Assembly: GCA_019914945.1 (NCBI GenBank)
Contig: CM034109.1
Span: forward strand, 682,001 to 746,000
Direction of reading: 5' to 3'
From: Typha latifolia
Taxonomy: Eukaryota > Streptophyta > Magnoliopsida > Poales > Typhaceae
Length of the DNA: 64,000 nt
Of the stretch, positions 36,190-48,400 are shown in pieces. The notes beneath the pieces were generated by a model, which saw only the letters and a list, made by a program, of their open reading frames with translations, searched no databases and was not told the DNA's origin. Both the position numbers and the translations under genes were made by a program. The number at the start of each line of letters is the position of its first letter. The stretch's first letter is position 1.

Positions 36190-38680
36190 CCAACAACTAT
36201 ATTTTTATCCTTACAGCTACGTTGATTATGCCCTTCTTGCCTACAAATGCCACATAAGTATTTTTTAGCAGACTCCCGCTCATCCATTTCATTATAAAAT
36301 CTTAGACATTTTTGGTCTCCCTTTAGCCACCCTCTTTGTAACAAGATCATATAATAATGAACCGTCATAATTTGACCAATAACTTTTATCACGAAGAGGA
36401 TAAAACTCAGTCTCCCATGTACTCATGCCTGCACGGTGTATATATGATCAACAAACGACCTCCAATTTAAGTCCACAGTTTTGCATGCAATAAGTACATG
36501 GGTGCATAAATATTTATATTGTTGTATTTTGCCGCATGTGCAACTCTTGTTATTTAGGTCACGGTTTGAGATCGTTTACCTCTTAAGTTGCCTAAATTAG
36601 ACTGTGTAGTAGTGATCTCAAAGGTACCACGACGATTATTGAATTTGTGAACTGTATGCAATCTATCATTCTTATGAAACTGGTCATAATAGTAGTGATA
36701 GAAGTAAAATCTTGATGGTTGGCCATTGCTGCATCTCCCAATTTTCGTCTAGTATATGAGAAACTCACAGCACGATAAAAAGACATTTCCACCGACGCCT
36801 TTATCGGCAAGCCGCGTGCACCTTTCATTATCTCGTTAAATATCTCCGAAAGGTTAGTAGTAGTGACCTCATATCGATAACCCTCGTTATGAGTTAAAGA
36901 CCACTTCTCTAGTGGAATATCATCAAGAAATTTTTTTGCATTTAGATTATACAAACCTCTTCGACCCATGTGAAAGTTAAACGTCGAATATGATTTTGCC
37001 GATAACCCTCGTTATGAGTTAAAGACCACTTCTCTAGTGGAATATCATCAAGATATATTTTTGCATTTAGATTATACAAACCTCTTCGACCCATGTGAAA
37101 GTTAAACGTCGAATATGATTTTGCAAAGTAGCCATGTGAACATAGTTCTTTAAGCTTATATCCTGGAATTCCTTATGTAAGTTGCTAACCATATGTCGGA
37201 GACAAAAACGGTGGTATTCTAACGGTTTAGTTCATCCATTTATTTCATAATTGATTGTTGCTATAATTCTTGCATGACGATCTGAAACCAAATATATGCC
37301 TTCCCTCTTAAGTAGAACCTAGAGCGCAAGCAATATAGGAACCAACTCCAAATGTCAACATTCTCACTCTCCACAACAATGAATGCAAGAGGAAACACAC
37401 CATTCACATCAGTGGTGATAGCAGTAAGCAAAGTTCTTTGTATTTGTCATATATGTGTGTGCCATCGATACTTAATACTGACCTACAATGTGCAAAACTT
37501 TAATGGAAAGATCAAATGACCAAAATATACGATTAAAGATTTCTATATTTGGTTGATCTGAATGGACTTTCTTCCACAAGACAATCTCAGATTTTTATGT
37601 AGTAATTCAAGCATAAATGATGGCAATTGGTTATAAGAATTTACCTAACCACCAAATACATCTCCAATGGTCTTTTATTTTGTCTTCCAAGCCTTTTGAT
37701 ATGAAATTTAATGGCGATACTTTTTAAGGATGTGTGTTTGCAACCGAGCAATACTAACTGATGTGTCATTACTGGTAAACCTTTTAATTTCATCGGCGAC
37801 AAAACTTATATTTAATTGACTATGGTCTTTATTTAAAGAATGATTAAGGCAAGTATGTGAACCATTATATTTAGTAATTTTTCACATTCTATGGCTCTCG
37901 TAATAGCGCTCGTAACCTCCATTGGCATATGTCATTTTATTGGCGTTTAACATATAAAATATTAGACTTTGAAGCTTTAACTTTGAATGAATGATATGTG
38001 CTAATCACATTTGTTTAGACATATTTGTACTTCTTATTTGCTCATAAACAATATCTGAACACACAAATCACTGCCTATATATCTCGAAGGAGGTTAGCCA
38101 ACAACTTGATTAACAATTTGTGTCAAATCTACATTGTAGAATTGAAGCATTGGCTCAAAAGTACTTATTGGATCGATTGCAATTCCATTAGACTCACCAT
38201 TAGTTGAATCATCTTCTAACAACTCATCTATATCCTCTTCATTAGATGTTTCAAACAGTTAACTATCTTGTAGAATATTGTATATTGCATGGCTATTTTC
38301 ATCACATTCAATAATACGTGCAATATCTGTATCAGCAGATTGATCATCAAAACTCGACGGTTGGCTAGAGCAGGCATTAATACTTGGGCGTTCAAGTGGT
38401 TCTATACAACCTTCATAGCTTGATTGAGTAGAGTTTTTAATAATTGGTTGATTAGGTCCTTCATTAGATATCTATGTAACATCATTAAAATTATACAATG
38501 GAGCTTTGATTGGTGAATCAATATGGTTGCTTTCTTCATTAATTATTGGTGTACCCTTAATATACATTTCCAACGTGCCTTGATGTTGTTCTGTAATATT
38601 GAGCATAGCATTAACATCAAACGCTGAACTAGCCAGTGTTTCTTTATAGAATGAAAATGCCAAAGATTTCAGCGGTTTAC
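36190..38680 (-). pseudogene. Mutator-like (MULE) transposase relic
   Basis: Minus-strand fragments follow the order of plant MULE transposases. Near 38.2 kb: ESNGIAIDPISTFEPMLQFYN. Near 37.8 kb: KYNGSHTCLNHSLNKDH, FVADEIKRF, SIARLQTHILKKY (DNA-binding region). Near 37.46 kb: VLSIDGTHIYDKYK, with the catalytic-type Asp. Near 37.4 kb: TAITTDVNGVFPLAFIVVESEN in a shifted frame. At 36592-36969: FLDDIPLEKWSLTHNEGY and NLSEIFNEIMKGARGLPI. Near 36.2 kb: CGICRQEGHNQRSC, a C-x2-C-x4-H-x4-C zinc knuckle. Several stops and frameshifts and a 125-bp internal tandem duplication make it inactive. Terminal inverted repeats were not located. Confidence 0.85.
36875..37124. repeat. 125-bp tandem duplication inside the MULE relic
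   Basis: Copies 36875-36999 and 37000-37124 are nearly identical, differing mainly in AAGAAATTTTTTT versus AAGATATATTTTT. It duplicates the segment encoding LEKWSLTHNEGY, so it arose after insertion and adds to the inactivation. Confidence 0.9.
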
Positions 38681-38849
38681 TGGAAAGAGTAAATGCAAAA
38701 TTGTTAAGTGTTTTCTTTTGGGCTACGGTAAACTATACCCTCTTTGGTAATAAGTTTGAAGGGTAGTTCATTTTGGTAAATTAAATTTCAAACAGTGCTA
38801 GTTTGGTCAAAACTCGTACTTTGACTTAGATATGCAAAGTGGATCCTTT

Positions 38850-39200
38850 TTTATTATTTGACCCATCCCATTGTCTTCAACCTCCGGCTAGGGCATGTGC
38901 CGGGAGAGGAGAGTGACGGCTTCTCAGCGATGCTGTCCACCACTAATTGTCTCCTTCGGCTACTCTGTAGCGATGATGGATCGCTGTTAGGAGGTGAGAG
39001 GAGGGGTGCTGGGCGGCAGCCCCTCATGCCATGTGTCAATACTGCTGGCACACCCTTTGTTGGTTGGCATGCCAATCCTTGGGTAGAGTATCTGTTCGAG
39101 CATTTGATCATCAGAAACCTAGTTAGACAAGATTTTAATTATTCCCCTTTTTGTACTTGTTCTTGTTATGTCAGTACAAGGTTAACAGTGCCTTAAAATT
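38850..39200. other. GC-richer segment of unknown origin
   Basis: Open on both strands for about 85-112 codons (plus 38858-39196; minus 38854-39111), but neither translation has a motif I recognise. Overlapping open frames in a GC-rich island next to transposon relics suggest a transposon fragment rather than a gene. Confidence 0.35.
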
Positions 39201-40715
39201 GTCATGTGCCTACTCCCTATAGTAATTGGCTAAAATTGTTCAGATTCCTATCACTTAAATGTGTACTATTCATTGCAGAATATACTGAACAATAGCCATG
39301 AAATAATGCTTTTAGTTCCACTCGCTTGTTCTATCCGATGGTTTTAAAACATGCATCAACTTACCATTTTATTCTTTTTCTTGAAATTCAGTAATTATTT
39401 CTTTTTTGCAGGCATTTTTTGTCGGTTATACATGGAGTTAACTGAGGCTCCTGCATGCATTTGCTTCCTGATACAATATTGAATTCTCTTTTCCCTTGGG
39501 CTGAGCAAGAACTTTATGGCAACATCTGCAATGTTGGAAGGAAGTTATGCTGCACATGTTGTAGCCTAGTTTCGGAGTACTTGGTCAAATGAGGAACGAA
39601 AAGGATAACTTGAAAACTATGAAATGGACACGTCGCCCCTCTTGGGTTTGTACTTAGCTTCTTTTACAAATGTAATTTCTTTGAGAGTAACTGTACACTT
39701 CTTCCTTCACAATTGTGTTTTACCTTTCCTCTTATCATACTTAGATCCTATTTTTAGGGCTACTCTAGGCATGTAACTGAACATCAAATTGTTCAGAATT
39801 ATTTGAACCCTACCTTGTTATGTTGATGTGCAGGTTATTTTATAGTGAATTTTTGTTTTAACTGATGATGCTCTCATAGTCTCATGTGGCATGGAACTAT
39901 AGATCACTGAATGATCTCAGTTCCAATTCTCTCATATTGCATTGTCCAATACATTGTCTAGTCATATAAAACATAGTCACAATTTATGGTTGGGGAAGGA
40001 ATGGCATCTGTGCTATTACAGCAAGGAAAGAAAAGAAAGAAAAGTGAGTAAAAAAAGAAAGTGCTGTTCAAACAGTTTGAAGAAAAAAGTGAACATATGA
40101 GGGAGGTGAAAAAAAAATGCAGCAGTAGAAGAGAGTACTTGGCAAATGAAAAAAAAAACAAAAGAAAAGAGATTGTATATGATGTGAAAAGGGGAGGAAA
40201 AAGAACAAGAAGGGGAAAGTTGAAAAAAAAAGAAGAGAAAAAAATGGAGTTTAAGGTCTGAAGTTTTCTGTTGGGGATATTTTCATCTACTATACCCCGA
40301 ATTGTTTGGATAACAGCTTATCAGTTACCATTGTACTACTACTATGTCTGCCTCTACTTTTTTTCAAAACTAGTACACTATAACTTTGTTTATGCCATGA
40401 GAATGACTGATTGTAATTTGTTTTGGGGCATCCTCAGACTTTTTATGGATTTTCACTGTTCTGTTCTGCATTTTGTTATCAGCATATAATTGTGTTTAGG
40501 ACATCAGATTTGCCATATTGATGGATTTCATAGGCCTATCCAGTTGACTAATGTGTATATCATGCTGGCTAGAGTAGCTTAAGACAACTCTTAAGCAAAC
40601 CTTACCAGTCCATGATATTTTTATAAGATCTGCCAATTTCATTTCATGCTACCTTGCAGTTCTCTCCAGTGAAATTTATTTTTCTTGTAGCAGCTCAAGA
40701 ACTCGTTAACTTGGA

Positions 40716-40880
40716 AGGAATAATCTTCTGACATTCTCAGATCCATTGTGTACTTTAGATTGAGTAGGATGTCTTTGATGTTCTCTGTTTCTTTATTTAA
40801 GGTATAATCTTCTGACATTATCAGATTCATTTGTGAAGTTTAGATTGAGGTAGGATCTTTGATGTTCTCTATTTCTTCAT
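40716..40880. repeat. Tandem duplication of about 85 bp
   Basis: The unit containing ATAATCTTCTGACATT and TTTGATGTTCTCT occurs twice in a row with modest divergence. Confidence 0.75.
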
Positions 40881-42304
40881 TTCATCTTATTGGTAATTAT
40901 AAGTTATTAAGGTTATATCTCTTGTGATTATAAATGTTCAGAGTAAAAGCATTTATATTACAGGGTTTTGTCAATTTGCTTCTTAGCACAATTACTCTTG
41001 AAAAAGTTAAGCTAGCCTGCATCTGATCATCTTAATGTTGCTTAAATTTAGCTCTACTTTCACAGAAGGGAGGAAAAACAAGAAGGCATGGTGAGATCTA
41101 AGTTTGAAAAAGAAATAAAGGGTTCTATGTAGTGGAAGATATACAGATGTTATACGGTTGGAATAGATTGACAGGAAGGAAAAGATAAAACTTCAAAAGA
41201 GAGTTAAAAATGCTCAAGAAAAGTACTTCTGGCTTTAAAGCATACAAAAGAGGTCTCTTGAAAACCTCTTGATATCTTTTGCAAAATTTTGACTCCCTTT
41301 TCAGTTGTATATTTTGAGTATTCTCAGAATGTCTATTTGTTTGGCTCATATGACCTTTCTTTGCCTTCATGCTTTTAGGAAAATCCACTTGAATGACATT
41401 GAATTTGGACAGAAATGTAGAACCGGAGAGGTATTCCCTGTGAGTTAAAAATGGAAGATGTTCATCTTTGCAGCCTTAGTTTATCCTTGTTTTGAAGCTC
41501 GAGATTACTACAAATCCAACCACATGGCAAGAAGACGATATTAAATGGAACTGCTCTACCTAATGGGAATTAATTCAATTAAGGTCGATCTATCCTAAAT
41601 CAAAGTAAACCTAGATTGATTGCTACCTCATTGACCAAATTTACAGTAGCTCGATTTGATCAGATCACAGCTAAAATTATTGACCGTTTGAACGTCAGAA
41701 GCATAAGTCCGCTTCTTTTTTAAGCACTTACTAGGACTCAAAATGCTTCAGCTTTTCTTTTATTTTATTTTTTAAAAGAGAAGCTTTTACAAATCAACAT
41801 GACCGTTTAGAGTTGGAGACCAAAAACTCACATACAACCATATCTCAAAGATCTATTCTAATTAACAAGCTAATAGCTTTATAACTTTCAAAATTATGAG
41901 TTAGGTTAATGATATAATCTACAAGAAAAACAAGGCTTCAGCTTTAACAGAGAAAAACTTAAAACTGAACAGAAACACCAAACAATCCCTTTTACCTCTC
42001 CTATTATGCCCAATATAGTATTACCTAGTAGATTTTATATATATAATCCGGTAGATTACAACCAAGCAAGTAGAGCCACTTCACATGATAGTTACTACCA
42101 AAAGGGGAAGAGCAGGAAAGGGTTAAGATTATGAAACAAGTATACAAAACCCATAAAATATGACCTATAATGGGCGATTCGAAGTAAATTTTTTTTTTAG
42201 ATTTCTAGTTAGCAGAAATAAGCTCCTAATTATCAAATTACAATTTCAATCTTTTTTTACTGATTTAGCCCTAACAAATTCTAAAAAGACTATTATATCC
42301 TAAA

Positions 42305-42655
42305 AATACTATACATCACTTATATAATGTATACACATTGTTTATATAAACTGTACGCTCTAAAATTAAAAAAAAAATCACATATCACTTATGTAATTTA
42401 TACATATTGCCTATGCAAAAAATACGTTTTAATTTTCAACAATATGTATATCAAGATTTAAAAAAAAAAAACGTTACGTATCACCTATATAATATATACA
42501 TATCGCCTATGCAAAACTATATAATACAATTTTCAACAATGTGTGCATCGAAATAAAAAGAAAACTTCGTATAAGTTATATAATTTATATACATTACTTA
42601 TACAAAAAATACACTGTAATTTTTAATAATATACAATTATACACTGTAATTTTTA
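42305..42655. repeat. AT-rich degenerate tandem repeat, about four units
   Basis: Units starting near 42310, 42383, 42482 and 42573 share a CACTTATATAATNTATACAT core followed by ATTGCYTATRCAAAA and a TTTTCAACAATRTG part. Spacing varies from about 72 to 99 bp. No coding capacity. Confidence 0.65.
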
Positions 42656-43259
42656 TACAATTATATTAAGTTAAAAAAATAATAAATTAGTTTGCAATTC
42701 GATAATAAAAAGATCTATTTCTACCAATTAAAATATTAAAATACTTTTTACTGCAAATCATCAAGACCTATAATAACAAAACAACTCGTTTGTCAAAAAA
42801 AAAAAAAAAAAAAAAACAACTCCATGTGCACCAATTTTGGTCGCGAAAAAAGAAAAGAAAAGGAAAGATAACTTCAAAACAACTCCATATATCTTGGTAT
42901 CTAAAATCTTTCAGAGTTATGTACCTTCTAAATGGAGTGATGGCGATAAATTCAGAACATTGCAAGACTCAAATGTGAATAACTGCACTGCCGTACCAAT
43001 GTAAATGAATGCTACTATCCCGTTAAGCAGATAAAAGACAGTGTCTTCCAAAACGAAAAATTAATACAGCTGGGGCATAAACATCCCACAATAGCACTCA
43101 TATTTATGTAGACAAAACAATACGAATGATCGCTGAGAGATCTGCAACCAAACTTGGTTCAAAGGAGCCGCAACATGTTTTAGCCAAAATTTGTATTTCA
43201 AGAGTATTTATTTTGTGAAAAATAAAAGAGCCATCCATGTCACTCATCATGGGCAGGGC

Positions 43260-45436
43260 CTATAAGTCGAGGAGAAGCCTGCGTGGGTCTTCAACCACAT
43301 CCTTTATACGCCGTAAGAAGAAAACAGCCTCTCTTCCATCAATCAACCTATGATCATATGTCAGGGCAATGTACATCATTGGCCTTGGGACAATGTTACC
43401 GCCGACAACCATAGGACGGGAAACTATGGAGTGCATCCCCAGAATTGCAGACTGTAACAAAAAAGAAGTATTATGAGAGAATGAAGCAAAACATCAACAC
43501 CACATGACATTCAAAGACAGCAAGGTAGACCACCTGTGGTGGGTTGATGATGGGTGTACTGAGAAGGCTTCCATAGACACCACCATTGGAGATTGTAAAT
43601 GTTCCTCCAGCCATCTCATCAATTGATATAGTTCCATCATTTGCTTTCTTTGCAAGTGAATTAATTGTCTTTTCTATTTCTGCAAAGTTCATTGTATCTG
43701 CATTGCGGACAACCGGAACTACAAGGCCCTGAGGAAGTATCAAAGTAGAATTTCAGAGGACTCTTGATGGGGGTGTCGATCTGTGGAATCTAAACAGACA
43801 AATTTTTTTTGCAAGGCAGACAAATACGACAAAGCATCAGTTGATAAAATGTGACTAACCTTTGGTGTTCCCACAGCAATACTGATGTCAATATAATCCC
43901 TATATATGATATCATCACCGTCAATGACTGCGTTGATGATTGGCTGGTTTTGAAGTCCAGAAACAGCAGCCTGCCAAGAGGAAACAGATATAATGAGCAA
44001 AAGATCAACCAAGCAAAATGTTAAGTATTCATCAGATGCCATATTACCTTCACAAAACCTGACATAAGTCCCAACTTCACACCATGCTTTTCAAGAAAGG
44101 CATCTTTATATTCAGAACGAAGCTTCATCAAGTTTGTCCTATAACATACAATTAAGGGTTGTTAAAAGAATTATAAAAACGTGACAAATACAAGAAAAAC
44201 TACAGAGTAGAAGATATAAAACACATGACTAATACAAGAAAAACTACAATGTAGCAGACTTCCCTATGGCTCTTTCATTTCATTTGATTGATTACAGATA
44301 GTTATACCGTGCCAAACTAGATGACAATATGGAAAATACTAAACTAAAATTAATAAATAAACTGCAAAAGAAAGAAGTACATGAGCGATGTCACACAATT
44401 ATAATGTTATGGACGAGAAGAAAACACCTACATGTCAACTTCATTAAATGTAGTCAGCAATGCAAATGTGTTTTGTGAATCCTTCAAACGAGTGGCAACT
44501 CGTTTTCTGAGTCTTGGCATAGGAACCTGCAATTATAAATAAGTTCCAAAAGAAAAAAAAAATCAAACACATCCTATCCTCTAAAGCTAATGAGAAACTT
44601 CTGCCTGTCGAGGAAAGTACTATAGGACTTACTCGTCGTTCCCTTTCCTTGGGAGGAAGCTGAGGTTCTGAAGGTGAGACTTTAGGGAGTGGAGGGGAAA
44701 CTGCTTTTGGCTTCTCCTTCTGGGGAGGCTCAGCTTTGAGAACTTTTTGCTCGACCTTCCCCTTATCTGCAGGAGGAGGTGGAGGAGCATCTTTTTCGAC
44801 TTTCTCTTCTGATGGAGCAACATGGGTCTCATACCCACTGGGGGCAGACTTTGTTATCACAGCAACCTTAGTTCCTGGACTCACAGTATCACCTTCCTTT
44901 GCTATCAGCTATTGATATTACATGCAACCAATAGTGTACAACACTAATGTTGGTCAGACTCAAATGGAATCAAAAAATAATATTCACTGAAAAGGTTGAG
45001 ATCAAGACAAAAAAAAAGTTTTCAAACCTTTTGTATGAAACCAGCTTCAGGACTAGCAACATCAATTGTCACCTGGAATAAAAATTACAATATAACTAAA
45101 GTATTGTTCAAATAAGCTATATCTTCTAAATCAGGATTTACACATTTAGACACATATTCAATACAAAGCAACCACACCTTATCAGTCTCAATTTGTGCTA
45201 TTGGCTCATCAACTTCAACTCTGTCGCCAGGTTCTGTTTTCCAATCAATATGTTAGCACGGTTGAATGTTAATAGTAGCAGACATTCATTTATACAAACA
45301 TATCTGGGATTTAGCACTGTGATGTTGGCTAACGGTGATCATCAAGGGGACACCACAATCAAGTGTAAGCACAAAAATACTCACTGCACTCTAGTAATGG
45401 GTCACACATGTGCGGTTATGTGTGAGCGTGTGAGTG

Positions 45437-45476
<40 letters not shown>

Positions 45477-48400
45477 AACTCTTTAAGAAAGTTGCTAAGG
45501 TTCCGTCTGTTATGGATTCACCCATGAATGGAACAACAGCATCAACCAAGTCACCTTCAAAGAAAATAAAATGAGAGACAATTACAACAGTCCTTGTGAA
45601 TGTCTACTGCAAGTACTTATCTAAACCTATAAGAGATGGTACAGTGTAAATGGTCTAAGTGGCTGACGCAACTCACCATTTTCAGAAGAAAATGACCTAC
45701 TCCACAATTGGTAAGGAGAAGCATTTGGAAGGAGATAAGTTCTTTCCCTGTAAGTTTATAAAGAAACTACCTTATGAGTACAATGTAAAGCAACAATCTC
45801 TGGAAGACTAACAGTTGCATATGAACCCAAAGAATTACATATTAAAGAAATTTCGACCAGAGAAGAATAATAACAAATTTTAAAATGAAAAGAAAATAGT
45901 CAAGTACCCAACAATGATAATTAAATGTGAGAATGGAAAATTTTCAAGCAACTGCTAACCTTGTAGATTTCAAGCATGCTGGACCACCTGACATAAAATA
46001 TGATAAGACCAATCAATCTTGCTTTCACTGCTATATTTTTTAAAATAACAGTACAACAAAATTACCTGCAAACTTATGGTGGCTGATCTGTCGCGCATGT
46101 CTAAAACTCCTTGAGAGAAGTAATGTCTGCAAGTATATATCAGGATAATCAATTTAATCGATGTTTATTTAAATCTCATGGCAGGACAATCGGTATGATT
46201 AATTCAACGCATAAAAAAGAAAGGATCTCACGGGATATACGATTCAGAATCTAATGTAAACTTAGAAAATCATAATATCATATGACTGACAATGAACTTT
46301 AAACAAAAAAGTAATTAAATGCATAAATCACCCTTGTACGACTATCAACTGAAGTTTTGAAGAAGATAACAATCTCACGACATTTTATGAGATAGCCTAA
46401 ATAAAAAGCCTCACAAGATAATTTGGCTCAACTAAACCCCATAAAATCAATATTCTGCCTATTCAAGCTGATGTTCCAAGATAAAATTATACTAAATGTC
46501 TACGAACAAGGTTTCAGGTAAAATTTGAATAATATATTTGTATGCCTCTTAAAGGACTACAGATGGATTGATGAGCTGGGAAATACTGTTCCATATCATA
46601 TGGTATGTCTTCTACAAGTGATCAATATAACAAATGGGTTTGTATCAAGATGTACTGAGGTGTATCAATATGCCACAATGTACCACAGTCGTACACCAGT
46701 ACTGACTACTGCTAATAAATATAAGAGAAAAAACCAACCCCAAAGACTCCTCTAATACAGCGGGACCATCTTTTCTTGGAGAATCTCTGTGTAAGTAAAA
46801 CATCAGCAAGAAGAGATGAGGAAGATAGAAGAGAGAAACAAAGCCATGGTCAGCAAATAAGACATCAGATAGATTATCCCTCAAGACCCGATATCAGCAT
46901 TCGTTCTGCCAGGGTATAAATGCTTTCTCATTTTTACTGTTTACAAGTCTTTTTTGAAATTTCTACAGTGTCTTTCATGTGTAACGCTTAACAAAGGAAG
47001 GTTAGATTTATTTAACCAACCTCAATAATGATACAAGGAACAAGATATTCCAAGGTTTTACCAACTTGATATATTGGAAAGAGATGGGAAACTTGTAAAT
47101 CTGATGGATCTTTTCAATAGAGAGATGGGAATAATGAACCTAGATATACGATCCCTTAGAAACAATAATACTCTAGATGAATGACACATATTGAGAAGTC
47201 ATTTAATTTTGATGCTCACAAGTAATTATATTGTGAGATTGCAAAAATATTTTATTTAAGTGGGTTGCCTTTTCATTTGGCAAAGAACCCTTATTATGTT
47301 AGAGCCTTTCGATTTGCAACAAATAATAATATTTCTAGATTTCAGCCGCCCCGTTACAATATGTTAAGAACTCTCTACTTCAACAGGAGAGCAAATATTG
47401 AAATATTGCCAAAACTTATTAAAATCACATGGGAGAAAGGTGTGAGTATTGTATGTGATGGTTGGATTGATACACAACGGAGACTGCTTAAAAAAAAAAT
47501 TAGTAGTAATTGAGAGTAGCCCTATATTCTTGAGAGTTGTAAATTGCAAATGAGAATATAAAAGCAAATTCTTTATCTCCAATTTGATCATTAAAATCAT
47601 TGAAGAGGTTGGGCCTCATAATGTAATTCAAGTGATTACGGATAATGCACTTGTTTGTAAAGCAGTAGTGGTGCTCCTTGAAGCAAGATTGTCTCACATT
47701 CTTTAGACTCCATGTGTACCTCATACTCTCAACCTAGCTTTAAAGAACACATGCGTAACAAAAAACATCGAGGCAAATGAGATTGTATTTAATGATTGTA
47801 GCTAGATTTCAGTAATTACAGGGGATGTAATGTGCACAAATCAACCTAGCTTTGAAGAACATATGTGTAACAAAAAACACCGAGGCAAATGAGATTGCAT
47901 TTAATGAGTAAACTAGATTTTAGTAATTACAGGGGATGTAATGTGCACAAAAACTTTCATCATTCAACATTTAATGAGGTTGGCTATCTTTAATGAATTT
48001 GTCAACTTAAAATTATTTGCTATTGAAGAGACTCGCTTTACTTTGGTGCTTATAATATTAAAAAGATTTAGGAATATCAAGAAAAGTCTTTAGTTAATGG
48101 TAATCAGTGATAAATATAGTTCTTATAGGGAAGATGATATTGGCAAAGCACAATTTTGTCAAAATAACTCTATTATCAACCTTTCTCATCTCAATGAACT
48201 AAATATATACTTCAAATTCCTCTGCAGTTAAGCTAGAAAAGAGTAAACATGAGCTACTTTGCCATAAAATAACATTAAAGAAGTAAGGAGAGTTTTTATC
48301 GGGTCAAACCTCTTCATTTTCTAAGAAAAGCCAATTAAAAAATGCAAAATAGCTACAAGAACTTTTGAACAATTATAAAAAAAAAAAAGAAGCTTCCCAC

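Larger units (their letters stand above)
31091..39411 (+). other. Possible 8.3-kb 3'-UTR intron of the CCCH gene, full of transposon relics
   Basis: The stop codon at 31087-31089 is followed after one base by a good donor (GAG/GTATGT). A strong acceptor with a T-rich tract (TTCTTTTTTGCAG) ends at 39411. The sequence after it (39412 to about 39730) has no ORF but looks like a 3' UTR, with TTTGTA and TGTAAT motifs near its end. If right, all elements between 31.8 and 38.7 kb sit in a UTR intron. The alternative is that the gene ends near 31.2 kb and the rest is intergenic. Confidence 0.35.
39731..43259. other. Spacer between the CCCH and E2 genes
   Basis: No gene recognised. It includes a purine-rich tract at about 40020-40255 (GAAAGAAAAGAAAG-type, open in one frame only because it lacks T), a tandem duplication at 40716-40880, an AT-rich degenerate tandem repeat at 42305-42655 and a poly-A run at 42797-42817. 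The last 150-250 bases before 43260 are the likely 3' UTR of the E2 gene. Confidence 0.55.

Noticed and set aside
40061..40261. Lys/Arg/Glu-rich 66-codon ORF
   Set aside because: Purine-only tract with no T to form stops; low complexity and no homology recognised.
42797..42817. Poly-A run as evidence of a processed retrocopy
   Set aside because: No coding or UTR-like sequence precedes it on either strand and no flanking duplication was visible.
45193..45486. 97-codon plus-strand ORF ending in an Arg-Glu run
   Set aside because: Antisense to E2 exons and read through the (GA)n tract.
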